Source: JANXQG01 sp963709175 (lineage in GTDB: Bacteria > Planctomycetota > Planctomycetia > Pirellulales > Thermoguttaceae). From it: a stretch of DNA of 64,000 bases. The DNA is taken from assembly GCA_963709175.1 (NCBI GenBank), contig CAVPVK010000011.1, positions 744,001-808,000 of the forward strand, given 5' to 3'. The notes beneath the pieces were generated by a model. It was not told where the DNA came from. It ran no database searches and worked only from the letters and a program-made list of their open reading frames with translations. Shown one piece after another: positions 16,413 through 26,882 of the stretch (within the stretch, counting starts at the first letter, position 1; each line of letters starts with the position of its first letter). Made by a program: the position numbers and the translations under genes.

Positions 16413-18701
16413 CTATTTCTTCTTGCTCAGCCAGGGCATCAGCACGTGCTTCATCTTCACCAGCGTGTTGTGCGGCGGCGCGCCCTCCTGGTCCTCCGAG
16501 TTCGCCATCAGATACGAACGGAGGCTGACCAATACTTGTTGGGCCTTCTCGGCAACATCCGCGCGGCGGCGGTTGCGGCACTTCCGCGGTGTAATCGTAA
16601 GGAAAATACGTGTCTGCAGCACTCCGGCGCTGCGGACATCGCCGTCGCCACGTTCCCGCCGTACCCGCTGCTCTTCGAACCGCAGGTCGAGATGAAAGGT
16701 GACGGGGCGATCCGTAAGTCGCCGCTGCTGGCCCTCGGAATTCTCGGCAATATCCAACTGGATCTGGTTGCCGTCGATCTTCACGATCCGCGCCCCGTGA
16801 TCGGCCACAAAGCCCCGCAGTTTCTCGATCGCCATTTTCGTGGGGACGGGCGTGATGAGCGTCTGCTGGATGACCACGCCGTCATTCTTGGCGGCCGCGG
16901 TGTCCTGGGCCCGCTTCTCCGTCGTCGCATCCAATCCGCTGCCCAATTGCACGACCTGATTGCGGCCGTTTTCCTTGGCCATCAGCAACGCCCGGTCGGC
17001 GCGGCGAAGCATGGTTTCCGGCGTATCGCCGGGTTGGATCTCGGTGACGCCGAAGCTGACGGTGATCGACTGACCGTTCATCGCCGGCTGCGCGACCTGA
17101 GACAGGGCAACGCGGATCTGGTCGGCGCGGCGGCTGGCGGTGGTGTTATCGCAATCGGCCAGGAGCACGACGAATTCCTCGCCGCCGTAGCGGGCTACCA
17201 GGTCGCCCGGATGGCAGGCGCCCTTGAGCAGCGAGGCCAGGCTCTTGATCGCCTCGTCGCCGGCCTGGTGGCCGTAGGTGTCGTTGACCCGCTTGAAGCG
17301 GTCGAGGTCGCACATTAACAACGCGCAGGGGACCTGCTGCTGATGATGGGCGTTAATGAACATGGGATGAACGCGATCGAACTCGGCGCGATTTGCCACC
17401 TGCGTCAAGGGGTCGCGGCTGGCCTTGTCGGCCAGGCTCTGGCAACGTTGCTCCAGTGAGATCTCCGACGAGGCGTCGTGCAGCAGAAGGATCGCCCCCT
17501 GCGTGTTTCCATCGCCGCCGATCACCGGGATGACGTGGGTGTCGACCGCCACGCAACGGCCGTTGCGGCCCCAAACCGTGAGCCGTCGCAGGGATTGCAC
17601 ACCGGAGTTGATGGCCGCGGCCACCGGGCAATCGTTTTCGCTGATGGCGTGGTCCTTCTCGTCGCAAAGCTTGAGGATATCCGGCTGCCAGCGCTGCTGG
17701 CGGATGCTCGCGCCGGGAATGCCCGTCAGCCGTTCGGCACCATGGTTCCAGACCACGATGCGGCCCCGAGAGTTGACGAAGATCACGGCGTCGTACATGT
17801 TGTCGAGGAGCTTGGCTTCGAAGATCGAGGCCTCGCCCTGGCTGCCGGCAACGGTCGGCGGAAGCGCAACGGCCGTGAAGTTCCAGTAGGCGTTGGCCGT
17901 CTGTGGATCGAGCGAGAGCAGCCACCGCGTAGCCACGTCCTTGCGGAGTTGACCTCGATCGCCTTCGAGCATTTCCGTGAACTGCCGCACGAGAATCGGG
18001 TCGAACTGGCTGCCGGCGCAGCGGAACAACTCGGCCATCGCCCGCTCTTGCGAGAAGGCGGGGCGGTACACGCGGTCGGTGGTCATGGCGTCGAAGGCCT
18101 CGGCCACGGCGATCATCCGCGCGGCCAGCGGAATCTGCTCGCCGTTGAGCCCCGTGCTGGCGTGCGCGCCGCGACTGCCGTCGTACCATGTGGAGATGTT
18201 CTCCACTATCTGCAGGATCTCGCTGGACGTGCAACTGCGGCGGAGGATCTCCGCGCTCATCAATCGGGCTCGGCCCATGATGGCCGCTTCGTCGCTGTCC
18301 AGCCGCGTCGGCTTGAGGAGGACGTGGTCAGGCGTGCCGACGATGCCGACGTCGTGCAACAGGGCGACAATCTCCAGTTCCTCGCGTTGCCGTGCATCGA
18401 AATCCAGCCGCGTGGCCCAAGCCGAGCAGGTCAGGGCCACCCGCATTGAGTGGCTGGCAGTGGCGGCATGCTTGCACTGCAACGCGGTGAACAGGCTGCC
18501 GGCGATCCCCAGCCGCCGCTTGGCTAGTTGGTCGTCGGACGATTCCTCGGGGGCCACCGCTAACGACGGTCCGCCGAGAGCACCGCCTTCGAGTTCCTGC
18601 AGCAGCGACCCCAGTGCAGTCATCCAGTGCTCGGAGGTCGCGCCGGCAACGTCGGGAGTTTCAATCGGGATCGGATTGCCGGCACTGGGTGGACTGGTCA
18701 T
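16413..18701 (-). CDS. HD-GYP-like / PAS / GGDEF signalling protein
   Basis: A 762-residue cytoplasmic signalling protein; ATG 18701 is preferred over an in-frame TTG at 18719. An HD-GYP-like domain (about 60-250) has HDVGIVG but lacks the usual Lys after HD and the HHE...GYP block (ENISTWYDGSRGAHASTGL replaces it), so hydrolysis of c-di-GMP is doubtful. A PAS domain (about 290-410) follows, then a GGDEF diguanylate-cyclase domain (about 430-590) with an intact GGEEF signature and DLDRFKRVNDTYGHQAGD. The C-terminal 170 residues resemble no family I know. It most likely makes c-di-GMP, with the degenerate HD domain as a sensor or partner domain. Confidence 0.9.
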   Translation of the reverse strand: MTSPPSAGNPIPIETPDVAGATSEHWMTALGSLLQELEGGALGGPSLAVAPEESSDDQLAKRRLGIAGSLFTALQCKHAATASHSMRVALTCSAWATRLDFDARQREELEIVALLHDVGIVGTPDHVLLKPTRLDSDEAAIMGRARLMSAEILRRSCTSSEILQIVENISTWYDGSRGAHASTGLNGEQIPLAARMIAVAEAFDAMTTDRVYRPAFSQERAMAELFRCAGSQFDPILVRQFTEMLEGDRGQLRKDVATRWLLSLDPQTANAYWNFTAVALPPTVAGSQGEASIFEAKLLDNMYDAVIFVNSRGRIVVWNHGAERLTGIPGASIRQQRWQPDILKLCDEKDHAISENDCPVAAAINSGVQSLRRLTVWGRNGRCVAVDTHVIPVIGGDGNTQGAILLLHDASSEISLEQRCQSLADKASRDPLTQVANRAEFDRVHPMFINAHHQQQVPCALLMCDLDRFKRVNDTYGHQAGDEAIKSLASLLKGACHPGDLVARYGGEEFVVLLADCDNTTASRRADQIRVALSQVAQPAMNGQSITVSFGVTEIQPGDTPETMLRRADRALLMAKENGRNQVVQLGSGLDATTEKRAQDTAAAKNDGVVIQQTLITPVPTKMAIEKLRGFVADHGARIVKIDGNQIQLDIAENSEGQQRRLTDRPVTFHLDLRFEEQRVRRERGDGDVRSAGVLQTRIFLTITPRKCRNRRRADVAEKAQQVLVSLRSYLMANSEDQEGAPPHNTLVKMKHVLMPWLSKKK

Positions 18702-18899
18702 GAACGATCGCTTCTTCAAAGCCGGGTTTGCGCAAACCGGCGGTCGCGGCGTGCAATACCGCGCGATACCGCCTCGAACGGGCAGGGTGAATGGGTCTAT
18801 TGAAAGATTAGGTCACAGGCGGGGCCGGGTCAAAAAACTATGCGAAAAGTCAACGCATAACGAAGCGTTGCTTTACTCCGGCGCGAAATAAGCCCACGT

Positions 18900-18958
18900 G
18901 CGTCAGGCTTTTCAGCGCTTTTCAGCCTGACGCCCCCACGATCAGGCTAGAAAGCCTG
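18900..18958. repeat. two adjacent CAGGCT hairpins
   Basis: GCGTCAGGCT (18900-18909) pairs with AGCCTGACGC (18924-18933); CAGGCT (18943-18948) pairs with AGCCTG (18953-18958). They lie just downstream of the DUF1559 gene (minus strand) and are probably its terminator as well as members of the dispersed palindrome family. The rest of 18702-19008 holds nothing else I can call. Confidence 0.55.
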
Positions 18959-19008
18959 TCGTACTTCCGTGCCAGGGTACTACACGGTGCGCTCCACTGC
19001 GGCGTCCG

Positions 19009-20118
19009 TCACTGCCAATCGGCGATCTCGTTGCCGTCGATGGTTGCCAGCGCCTTGTAAACGCTGAAGTCGATTGTGTCGGAAAGATAATGGCCGGCGC
19101 AGTCGCAGGCGATGAAGTTCGCCCCGCCCGGATGCCGACTGCGGAAGCCCATGCTAAACTGCCAGGTGCCGGCAAGGGCGGTCAGAGTCGTGCTGGAACC
19201 GTAGTTCAAGGGAATACCGCAGGTCGCCGTGGAACCGTCGAACCAGTACCAGAGCGACCAATCGCAATACTCGGGCACGCACTCGCCGAGGAAGATCGTC
19301 CGGCTAAGGCCGTCGCGAATGTCCATGTTGGCCGTGAGGCAGGGGGCCCCGCCGGCGGTCGTCGCTCCGCCGCGGCAAATGACGCCGTTGCCGTGGTCGA
19401 TTCCGTCCATGCTGCCGGCATTACGGCCGATGCTTCCCGAACTCGTCGCGATGCTGACGTTATACAGCGAACTGGAGTATCCAACCCAGTTGCTGCCGGC
19501 GCAGGCCTTGTAGTTGGTCAGGGCATAGGTCAGCGCCGTTGCACTATTGCCGGGCGAGGCGAGCATTTGGTTGCCGATGTTGCCGCGCCCGTCCGACGGG
19601 CATCTGAGCGTGCCGATCGGCGTCGCCAGGACCATGGGGTTGTTGATCCCGTAGCTCGAGTTCGTATACCCAAGATTGTAGAACGGGTTCAACCCGACGG
19701 TCGATGCCAGCCCGGACTGGGAGAGGCTCGTCTGGCTGTAGAGAGGGGCCTGGTCCATGTTGGGCAAGATCGCCGTGAACCAACTGACGCCGTTGGCGGT
19801 GGAGTTCGTGCCGGTGGTCGGAATGCCGACCGTCGTCACCAGCCCCCAGTTCGTCGGATATTGCCGTAGTCCCGCTTCAAACTCGGTGACGGCCAAGACA
19901 ACCTGCCGCATGTTGTTCATGCATGCCGCCCGATGTGCGGCTTCTCGGGCGGCGTTTATGGCCGGCAGAAGCAGGCCGAGAAGAATGCCGATGATCGCGA
20001 TCACGACCAGCAATTCGACGAGCGTGAAGCCCGTCGGCCTGCGGGTTGGTCGATCGGATGGATACGGCTTGAACGAAAAAACACGGCGACCCTTCCCAAG
20101 ATTCCGATCTCTGCACAT
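19009..20118 (-). CDS. DUF1559 protein with prepilin-type leader
   Basis: A 369-residue protein. ATG 20118 is chosen because GGAGG precedes it by 6 bases; a longer frame upstream has no such site. A basic leader of about 30 residues ends in TG, then FTLVELLVVIAIIGILLGLLLPAINAAREAAHRAACMNNMRQ is a type IV prepilin-like signal, cleaved between Gly and Phe by prepilin peptidase. The remainder is the planctomycete-specific DUF1559 pseudopilin-like domain, ending in the family pattern RSRHPGGANFIACDCAGHYLSDTIDF. Such paralogues are very numerous in planctomycetes; the role is unknown, presumably surface-attached. Confidence 0.92.
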   Translation of the reverse strand: MCRDRNLGKGRRVFSFKPYPSDRPTRRPTGFTLVELLVVIAIIGILLGLLLPAINAAREAAHRAACMNNMRQVVLAVTEFEAGLRQYPTNWGLVTTVGIPTTGTNSTANGVSWFTAILPNMDQAPLYSQTSLSQSGLASTVGLNPFYNLGYTNSSYGINNPMVLATPIGTLRCPSDGRGNIGNQMLASPGNSATALTYALTNYKACAGSNWVGYSSSLYNVSIATSSGSIGRNAGSMDGIDHGNGVICRGGATTAGGAPCLTANMDIRDGLSRTIFLGECVPEYCDWSLWYWFDGSTATCGIPLNYGSSTTLTALAGTWQFSMGFRSRHPGGANFIACDCAGHYLSDTIDFSVYKALATIDGNEIADWQ

Positions 20119-20476
20119 GGGAATCCTCCCTCCACGCGTGCGCGTGGTTTGTGCGCGAGGAGCCTTGCCTCTCTCCGCCCCGTCCACCGGCCCTCCAAGA
20201 TCAGCATACAGCAATTCGGTGAGAAAAGGAAGTTTTAAACTTAACAACTTGTAAAAGGCCCTGAACGGGAGCAACGCGGCAAAAGCATAGGGACATTCCG
20301 ATCTTGTCCGTCCTCGTCGTGGCGATGTTGGGGTCTACTTGTTTAGGCGGTTGATGACCCCACTTCGGGAGGGACTGTTCAACAGGAGGAGGAAGCAATA
20401 CTATTGGGTACATTACAGGCTCACCGTGGCTCCGCGTAAAGCGAGCCGGCGGCAACGGCGGACAAGGTACCCGATT
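20119..20476. other. intergenic region between divergent genes
   Basis: This 358-base gap separates the minus-strand DUF1559 gene from the plus-strand FAH-family gene. Apart from the GGAGG site of the former and an A/T-rich stretch near 20220-20250 that may hold its promoter, I see nothing that can be called. Confidence 0.4.
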
Positions 20477-21332
20477 GTGAAACTAATCAGCTATCAACTC
20501 GATCGCGGACCGCGGGTGGCGGCCCTCCGCGGCAACGACATCATCGATATTCAAGACGCCGATCTGAACCTGCCCAGTTGCGCCAAGATCCTGCTTGCCC
20601 AAGGGCCCGAGGCCATCGGCCTGCGCAGAACGGGCAATCGTTGCCGGCAGCCCCGTGGCCGGTCCGGTTACCCGCCTGCCCCCGATTCCCAGCCCAGAGA
20701 AGATCATTTGCATCGGCTTGAACTACGCGGACCACGCCCGCGAGACCAAGGCCACGGTGCCTTCCTGCCCCGTGGTCTTCAACAAGTTTCCCACGGCCTT
20801 GTTACCGCACGAGGGCACCGTCCGCTTGCCGCGGTTGAGCACGCAGGTCGATTACGAGGCCGAGTTGGTGCTGGTGATCGGCCGCGGCGGCCGCCACATC
20901 CCCCGGAGCGAGGCCCGCGGCCACATCGCCGCCTATACCTGCGGCAACGACGTCTCGGCCCGCGATTGGCAGAAGAACAAGCCGGGCGGGCAATGGCTTT
21001 CAGGCAAGAGCTTCGACACCTTCGCCCCCTGCGGACCCTGGATGGTCACGGGGGATGAAATCCCCGAGCCGGGGCATTTGGGCGTCCGGCTGCGCCTCAA
21101 CGGGCAAGTGATGCAGGACTCCAATACGGTCGAGTTGATTTTCCCGGCTGAAGAACTGGTGAGCTACATCTCTGGCTTCTGCACCCTGAAGCCGGGCGAC
21201 CTGATATACACGGGCACGCCCGGCGGAGTGGGCATGGGACGGCAGCCGCCGGTTTACCTCAAGCCGGGCGACGTGACGGAAGTCGAGATCGAGCGGATCG
21301 GCGTGCTGCGGAACCGCTTTGAGGCAGAGTAA
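20477..21332 (+). pseudogene. fumarylacetoacetate hydrolase family protein (one frameshift)
   Basis: The N-terminus (VKLISYQLDRGPRVAALRG, GTG at 20477) is in one frame and the catalytic domain (IICIGLNYADHARETKA, DYEAELVLVIG, YTCGNDVSARDWQ, KSFDTFAPCGPWM) in another; the shift lies near 20620-20635. Joined, they give about 285 residues, the usual size of FAHD-type hydrolases. The Glu/Asp metal ligands (YEAEL, NDVSARD) are intact. FAHD enzymes cleave or decarboxylate acylpyruvates and related 2-keto acids. A single shift with otherwise full conservation points to a sequencing error or very recent mutation. Confidence 0.8.
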
Positions 21333-21378
21333 TGCCGTACCCGGCACACAGCGTGTGCCGGGTACGGCCGTTCGCGCC

Positions 21379-21783
21379 TTATTTTACGGCCGCGGCGCCG
21401 GCCGATGCCACGGCGTGATCGTTTTCCACCGTGTCGCCGGAAACGCCGATGGCCCCGATGATCTCGCCCGCCGCGTTCACCAACGGCACGCCGCCGGGGA
21501 AGGTGATCAGCCCGCCATTGGAGTGTTCGATGGCGTAAAGCGAACCGCCAGGCTGCGACAATTTACCGATTTCGCCGGTGGGCATGTCGAAAAGCCGGGC
21601 GGTGCGGGCCTTGCGGATGGAAATATCGGCTGAACCAAGCCAGGCCCCGTCCATGCGCAGGAAGCCTTTCAAATGGGTTCCCGTGTCGACGACGGCAATG
21701 TTCATCTTCACCCCCAAAACCTGGGCCTTGGCATAGGCGGCGTCCAGAACGGTCTTGGCTTGGGCAAGCGTGATGTCGGGCAT
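21379..21783 (-). CDS. GlcG/HbpS-like protein
   Basis: A 134-residue protein of the GlcG/HbpS (DUF336) family. Supporting phrases are ITLAQAKTVLDAAYAKAQ, MNIAVVDTGTHLKGFLRMDGAWLGSADISIRKARTA, and the C-terminal GGVPLVNAAGEIIGAIGVSGDTVENDHAVASAGAAA. Members bind haem or act as accessory proteins beside glycolate or FAH-type enzymes; here it is convergent with the FAH-family gene. Start ATG 21783 follows AAGGAGAATGCC, a good binding site. Confidence 0.88.
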   Translation of the reverse strand: MPDITLAQAKTVLDAAYAKAQVLGVKMNIAVVDTGTHLKGFLRMDGAWLGSADISIRKARTARLFDMPTGEIGKLSQPGGSLYAIEHSNGGLITFPGGVPLVNAAGEIIGAIGVSGDTVENDHAVASAGAAAVK

Positions 21784-22019
21784 GGCATTCTCCTTGTTGA
21801 AAGGGGTTGCTGAAAAAATGTTGCCGCAATTATAAGCAGGCGGATGGTAGATCGGAAGCGGGGGTTGGAGGTCTTGGGGATCAGGTCCCCGACGTAAGTC
21901 CGAATTCCCGCGTGCCGCTTGTCATGACAGAAAATCCTGTTAAAATGGGAGATGATTCGCACGCCACGGCGTTTTTCTCTCTCCCCGCAGTCCCCCTGCA
22001 ATAGCGAGGTCGTCCAGCA

Positions 22020-25000
22020 GTGCGCAAACCCGCCTTCCCCATTGCTTTGCCTTTCTTCACGCCGCTGGCGATCGCCGCGATGGCGGCGGCCTTCCCGCCC
22101 TGGCTGGCTGCTGCGGCTGAGAAACCGGCGTTCAATCGCGACATCCGCCCTATCCTGGCGGCAAACTGCTTCGCCTGCCACGGACCCGATAGCGCCGCCC
22201 GCAAGGCCGACTTGCGGCTCGATCAGCGAGCGGCTGCCGTCAAGGCCGGGGCCATCGCCCCCGGCAAGCCCGCTGACAGCGAATTGATCCATCGCATAAC
22301 TTCCAGCGACGACGACGAGCGGATGCCACCGCCTTCGACCCACAAGCAACTGACAGCGGCCCAGCAGGAAACGTTGCGGACCTGGGTCGCCGCCGGGGCT
22401 GAATACGAGCCGCTCTGGTCCTTCATCGCACCCGTGCGTCCCGCCTTGCCTGCCGTGAAGCAAGCGGACTGGGTCCGCAACCCGATCGATCGGTTTGTGC
22501 TGGCGGCATTGGAACAGCGCGGATTGCGGCCCGCGCCCGAGGCTGACCGCCGCGCTGGCCCGCCGCCTGAGCCTCGATCTTACGGGGCTGCCGCCGGCGC
22601 CGGAGGCGGTGGAGGCGTTTGTCAACGACTCGTCGCCGCAGGCCTACGAAAAGCTAGTGGAGCAGTGGATGGCGTCGCCGCGCTGGGGCGAGCACCGCGC
22701 CCGCTACTGGCTCGACGCCGCCCGCTACGCCGACACCAACGGCATCCACTTCGATAACTACCGCGAGATCTGGTCCTATCGCGATTGGGTCATCGACGCC
22801 TTTAACCAGGACATGCCCTTCGATCGCTTCACGGTCGAACAGTTGGCCGGCGACCTCTTGCCGCAACCGTCCGACGAGCAGCGGATCGCCACGGGCTTTA
22901 ACCGCTGCAACATCACGACCAACGAAGGCGGCGCGATCGACGAAGAGTACCGCGTGCTTTACGCCCGCGATCGAACCGAGACTACCTCTCGGGTCTGGAT
23001 GGGGCTGACCGCCGGCTGCGCGGTCTGCCACGACCACAAGTTCGACCCCTTGCCGCAGAAGGAGTTTTACAGCCTTTCGGCATTCTTCAATAACACCACG
23101 CAAGCGGCCATGGACGGTAACGTCAAGGACACGCCGCCGGTGATTTTCGTTGCCGGCACGCCGGCAGACCGCAAGCGGTGGAAGACGATCGAGGGCGAAA
23201 TTGCCGACGCCAGGAAACGCCTCGACGACCGCAAGCGTGTCGCCCAGGCTGATTTCGAGAAATGGGCGGCGGGCTCGGCTTCGCAAGCGCTTTCCGCTCG
23301 CGTGCCCAGCGACGGACTGAAGTTTTATGCCCCCTTGAGCGAGGGCCAGGGACGCAGCGTGGCAGTGACGGTCGACGCGCGGCCCCGCACCTTGGCCCTG
23401 GCGTCCGACGACGCCTGGGCGCCGGTGAGATAGCCGCCAAGGCCCTCACGGCCCGCGGCACCTCTCCCTTGGAAATCACCGAGGCGGGCGACCTCGACAG
23501 CGGGCAGGCGTTTTCCTATGGCGCCTGGGTCAAACTGCCGGGCAACGTCGGCGGTGGGGCGGTCTTGGCCCGCATGGACGAAGGCGATGCCTTCCGTGGT
23601 TGGGACATGTGGCTGGAAAACGACCGCCCCGGGGCCCATCTGATCCATCACTGGCCCGACAACGCGATCAAGGTCGTCTCAAAAAACGGGATCCAGCCGG
23701 GCCGCTGGCATCACGTGATGGTCACCTATGACGGTTCCCGCCGCGCAGCCGGGACGAAAATCTATATCGACGGCAAGTCGCAGCCGGTGGACGTACTCAG
23801 CGACAGCCTGCGAGACACAATGCGGACGAAGGTGCCGCTGACGATCGCCCAGCGGCACAAGAGCAGTCCCATTAACGGAGTGGCGTTGCAAGACCTGCGG
23901 ATTTATGGCCGCCAGTTGTCAGCCGGCGAAGTGGAGCAACTGGGCGCTACCGCACGATTGGCGGCGATCTTGAAGAAGCCGGCGGCGCGACGGAGCAAGG
24001 CAGAGAGCGATGAGTTGTTGGATTTCTGGCTCCGCCGTGAAGACAAGCCCTATCAGGATCTCGCTGCGAGGCTGGTGGAAATCGAGAATGAGCAAGCAGC
24101 GATCCGCGCCCGCGGCACGGTGGCTCACATCATGCAGGAACGGCCCGAAACGCCCAAGGCCTACGTGCTCTTCCGCGGCGATTACGACAAGCGCCGCGAG
24201 GAAGTCGGGCCGGCCACGCCGACGGCGCTTCCGCCTTTGCCTGCGAACCTGCCGCGGAACCGGCTCGGCCTGGCCCGCTGGCTGGTGCGGCCGGAGCATC
24301 CGCTCACTGCCCGAGTTACGGTCAACCGCTTCTGGCAAGAGGTCTTCGGCACGGGCCTGGTGAAGACGAGCGAGGATTTCGGCGTCAACGGAGAAACGCC
24401 AGTCAACCAAGCGTTGCTCGATTGGCTGGCGGTCGATTTCCGCGAGTCGGGCTGGGATGTGAAGCGGCTCTTCCGCCTTATGGTCACCTCGGCGGCCTAC
24501 CGGCAGTCGGCCGCGGTCACGCCGGAAAAGCTCGAGCGCGATCCGGAGAATCGCCTGATCTCGCGGGGGCCGCGGTTCCGCATGGACGCCGAGATGGTCC
24601 GCGACTATGCCCTGGCAGCTAGCGGCCTGTTGGTGTCAACCATCGGCGGACCCAGCGTGCGTCCCTACCAGCCGCCCGGCGTCTGGGAGGCCGTGGCCAT
24701 GCCGGAGAGCAACACCAGGTACTACACGGCCGACAGCGGCGATGGTCTGTATCGGCGGAGCATGTATACGCTCTGGAAGCGGGCGGCGCCGCCGGCCTCA
24801 ATGGATATATTCAACGCCCCGTCGCGCGAATCGTGCACGGTCCGCCGCGAGCGGACGAACACGCCGCTCCAGGCCCTGGTCACGCTCAACGACCCGCAGT
24901 TCGTGGAAGCGGCGCGGCATTTGGCGGAGACGACGCTCAAGCAGGGCGGCGACAAGACTGAGAGCCGGCTGGAGTTCGCGGCGAGGCGGTTGCTGGCACG

Positions 25001-25205
25001 GCCCTTGCGGCCACAGGAGATGCAAGTCGTGCGGGGCAGTCTCGACGGCCTGCTCAAGCATTACCAAGCGGATCGTGCCGGAGCCGAGAACCTCTTGAAG
25101 GTCGGCCGCTCGCCCGTCGATCCGAAGCTCGATTCGTCCACCCTGGCAGCCTGGACCATGGTTACCAACGAGTTGATGAATTTGGATGAAGTCCTGAACA
25201 AGTGA
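22020..25205 (+). pseudogene. PSD1 family cytochrome (PSCyt1-DUF1549-LamG-DUF1553), two frameshifts
   Basis: A planctomycete PSD1 protein of about 1060 residues, read in three pieces: 22020 to about 22548, to about 23415, then to 25205. A signal peptide (MRKPAFPIALPF...AAAEKPA) is followed by a cytochrome c motif CFACHG, the DUF1549 domain with GCAVCHDHKFDPL, a concanavalin/LamG-like insert (GAWVKLPGNVGGGAVLARMD) and DUF1553 (TVNRFWQEVFGTGLVKTSEDFG, SRGPRFRMDAEMVRDYALAASGLL, ESCTVRRERTNTPLQALVTLNDPQF). GTG 22020 follows GAGG. The frame is restored after the second shift, so the gene may be intact in the organism. It forms a unit with the DUF1501 gene downstream. Confidence 0.85.
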
Positions 25206-25350
25206 ATTCCAAATCCGAAACAAATTCCACTAAGAAGGCTTGCAACCAAGAACCACGAATCGCACGAATGGCGGAATAGATCCCGTTGTTCTCTCTTGCC
25301 GTTGGTGTGCTTTGCGGTTGGAACTATTCCCCCACGTTTGGAGCAGAATT

Positions 25351-26796
25351 ATGGACAGTGCGAATCCCTCTCGCCGCGAGTTCCTCGATCGGGCCGTCCG
25401 CACGTTGGGCGGCGCAGCGGCTGCCTCGATCGTCGGCGGCGCGGGTGTGCTCTCGGCGGCCGAGGCGGCCGTCGCTCCGCCGCCGCCCGGCCCCCACTTC
25501 CCCGGCAAGGCCCGGCACGTCATCTACTTGCACATGGTCGGCGGCCCGTCGCAGATGGACCTCTACGATTTTAAGCCGAAAATGGACGCCATGTACGACA
25601 AGGACCTGCCCGAATCCGTTCGCCAGGGCCAGCGGCTGACGACCATGACCAGCGGCCAGTCGCGCTTCCCCATTGCACCGTCGAAGTACAAGTTTGCCCA
25701 GCACGGACAGTGCGGCATGTGGGTCAGCGAGCTGCTCCCCTGGACGGCCAAGATGGTCGACGAAATGTGCTTCATCCGCACCATGAACACCGACGCCATC
25801 AACCACGAGCCGGCCATCACCTTCGCCCAGACGGGCAACCAGATCGCCGGCCGGCCCTGCCTGGGAGCGTGGGTTTCTTACGGGCTGGGCTCGCTCAACC
25901 AGAACCTGCCGGCCTTTGTTGTGATGGTGGCCAAGCCAACCAACATGGAGCAACTCCAGGCAATTTCCGCCCGGCTCTGGTCAAGCGGCTATCTGCCGGG
26001 CGAACACGCGGGCGTGTCGTTCCGTACCAGCGGCGATCCGATTCTCTTCATCCGCAACCCGTCGGGCGTGTCGAGCGACGTCCGCCACACGACCCTGGAG
26101 GGCATCCGCGCGCTGAACGAGATGAACTTCGATCTCTGCGGCGATCCGGAGATCCGCACGCGGACCAAGCAGTACGAGTTAGCCCTGCGGATGCAGGACA
26201 GCGTGCCGGAGCTGGCCGATCTGGGCAAAGAGCCCAAATCGACCTTCGATCTCTATGGCGGCGAGGCCCGCAACCCGGGCACCTTCGCCAACGCGGCTTT
26301 GCAAGCGCGGCGGATGGTAGAGCGGGGCGTCCGCTTCGTGCAGATCTATCACAACAACTGGGATTCCCACGGCAATGTGGCGGGCCGCCTGCCCAGCCAG
26401 TGCCGCGACGTCGACCAGGCCTGTTACGCCCTGATCCACGACCTCAAGAGCCGGGGCCTGTTGAAGGAGACACTCGTCGTCTGGGGTGGTGAGTTCGGCC
26501 GCACCATCTACTCGCAGGGGGGGTTGTCGCACCAGAACTACGGCCGCGACCACCACCCCCGCTGCTTCACGATGTGGATGGCCGGCGGCGGGGCCAAGCC
26601 CGGCATGATCTACGGCGAGACCGACGACTTCTCCTACAACATCGTCAAGGACCCCGTGAAGGTCCACGATTTCCACGCCACCGTCCTGCATCTCTTGGGC
26701 TTCGACCACGAGCGCTTATCTTATCGTTATCAGGGGCTCGACCAGCGACTGACTGGCGTGGAGAAGTCGATCGTCGTCAAGGAGTTGCTGGCGTAA
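25351..26796 (+). CDS. DUF1501 protein with Tat signal
   Basis: A 481-residue protein of the DUF1501 family (alkaline-phosphatase/sulfatase-like fold). ATG 25351 is chosen for the TGGAG site about 8 bases upstream and the twin-arginine leader SRREFLDRAVRTLGGAAAASIVGGAGVL. Family phrases are HVIYLHMVGGPSQMDLYDFKP, CFIRTMNTDAINHEPA, GGEFGRTIYSQGGLSHQNYGRDHHPRCFTMWMAGGG and the C-terminal HLLGFDHERLSYRYQGLDQRLT. In planctomycetes these genes nearly always follow a PSD1 cytochrome gene, as here (145 bases downstream), and the pair is thought to act together in the periplasm; the substrate is unknown. Confidence 0.93.
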   Translation: MDSANPSRREFLDRAVRTLGGAAAASIVGGAGVLSAAEAAVAPPPPGPHFPGKARHVIYLHMVGGPSQMDLYDFKPKMDAMYDKDLPESVRQGQRLTTMTSGQSRFPIAPSKYKFAQHGQCGMWVSELLPWTAKMVDEMCFIRTMNTDAINHEPAITFAQTGNQIAGRPCLGAWVSYGLGSLNQNLPAFVVMVAKPTNMEQLQAISARLWSSGYLPGEHAGVSFRTSGDPILFIRNPSGVSSDVRHTTLEGIRALNEMNFDLCGDPEIRTRTKQYELALRMQDSVPELADLGKEPKSTFDLYGGEARNPGTFANAALQARRMVERGVRFVQIYHNNWDSHGNVAGRLPSQCRDVDQACYALIHDLKSRGLLKETLVVWGGEFGRTIYSQGGLSHQNYGRDHHPRCFTMWMAGGGAKPGMIYGETDDFSYNIVKDPVKVHDFHATVLHLLGFDHERLSYRYQGLDQRLTGVEKSIVVKELLA

Positions 26797-26882
26797 ATAG
26801 TTTGGCAGCGCCATTTGGTAAATCGCACAGACCCCGCCTCGCTTGTCGAGGCGGCGAATGTCAAAGCTTGCGCAACGTCGTT

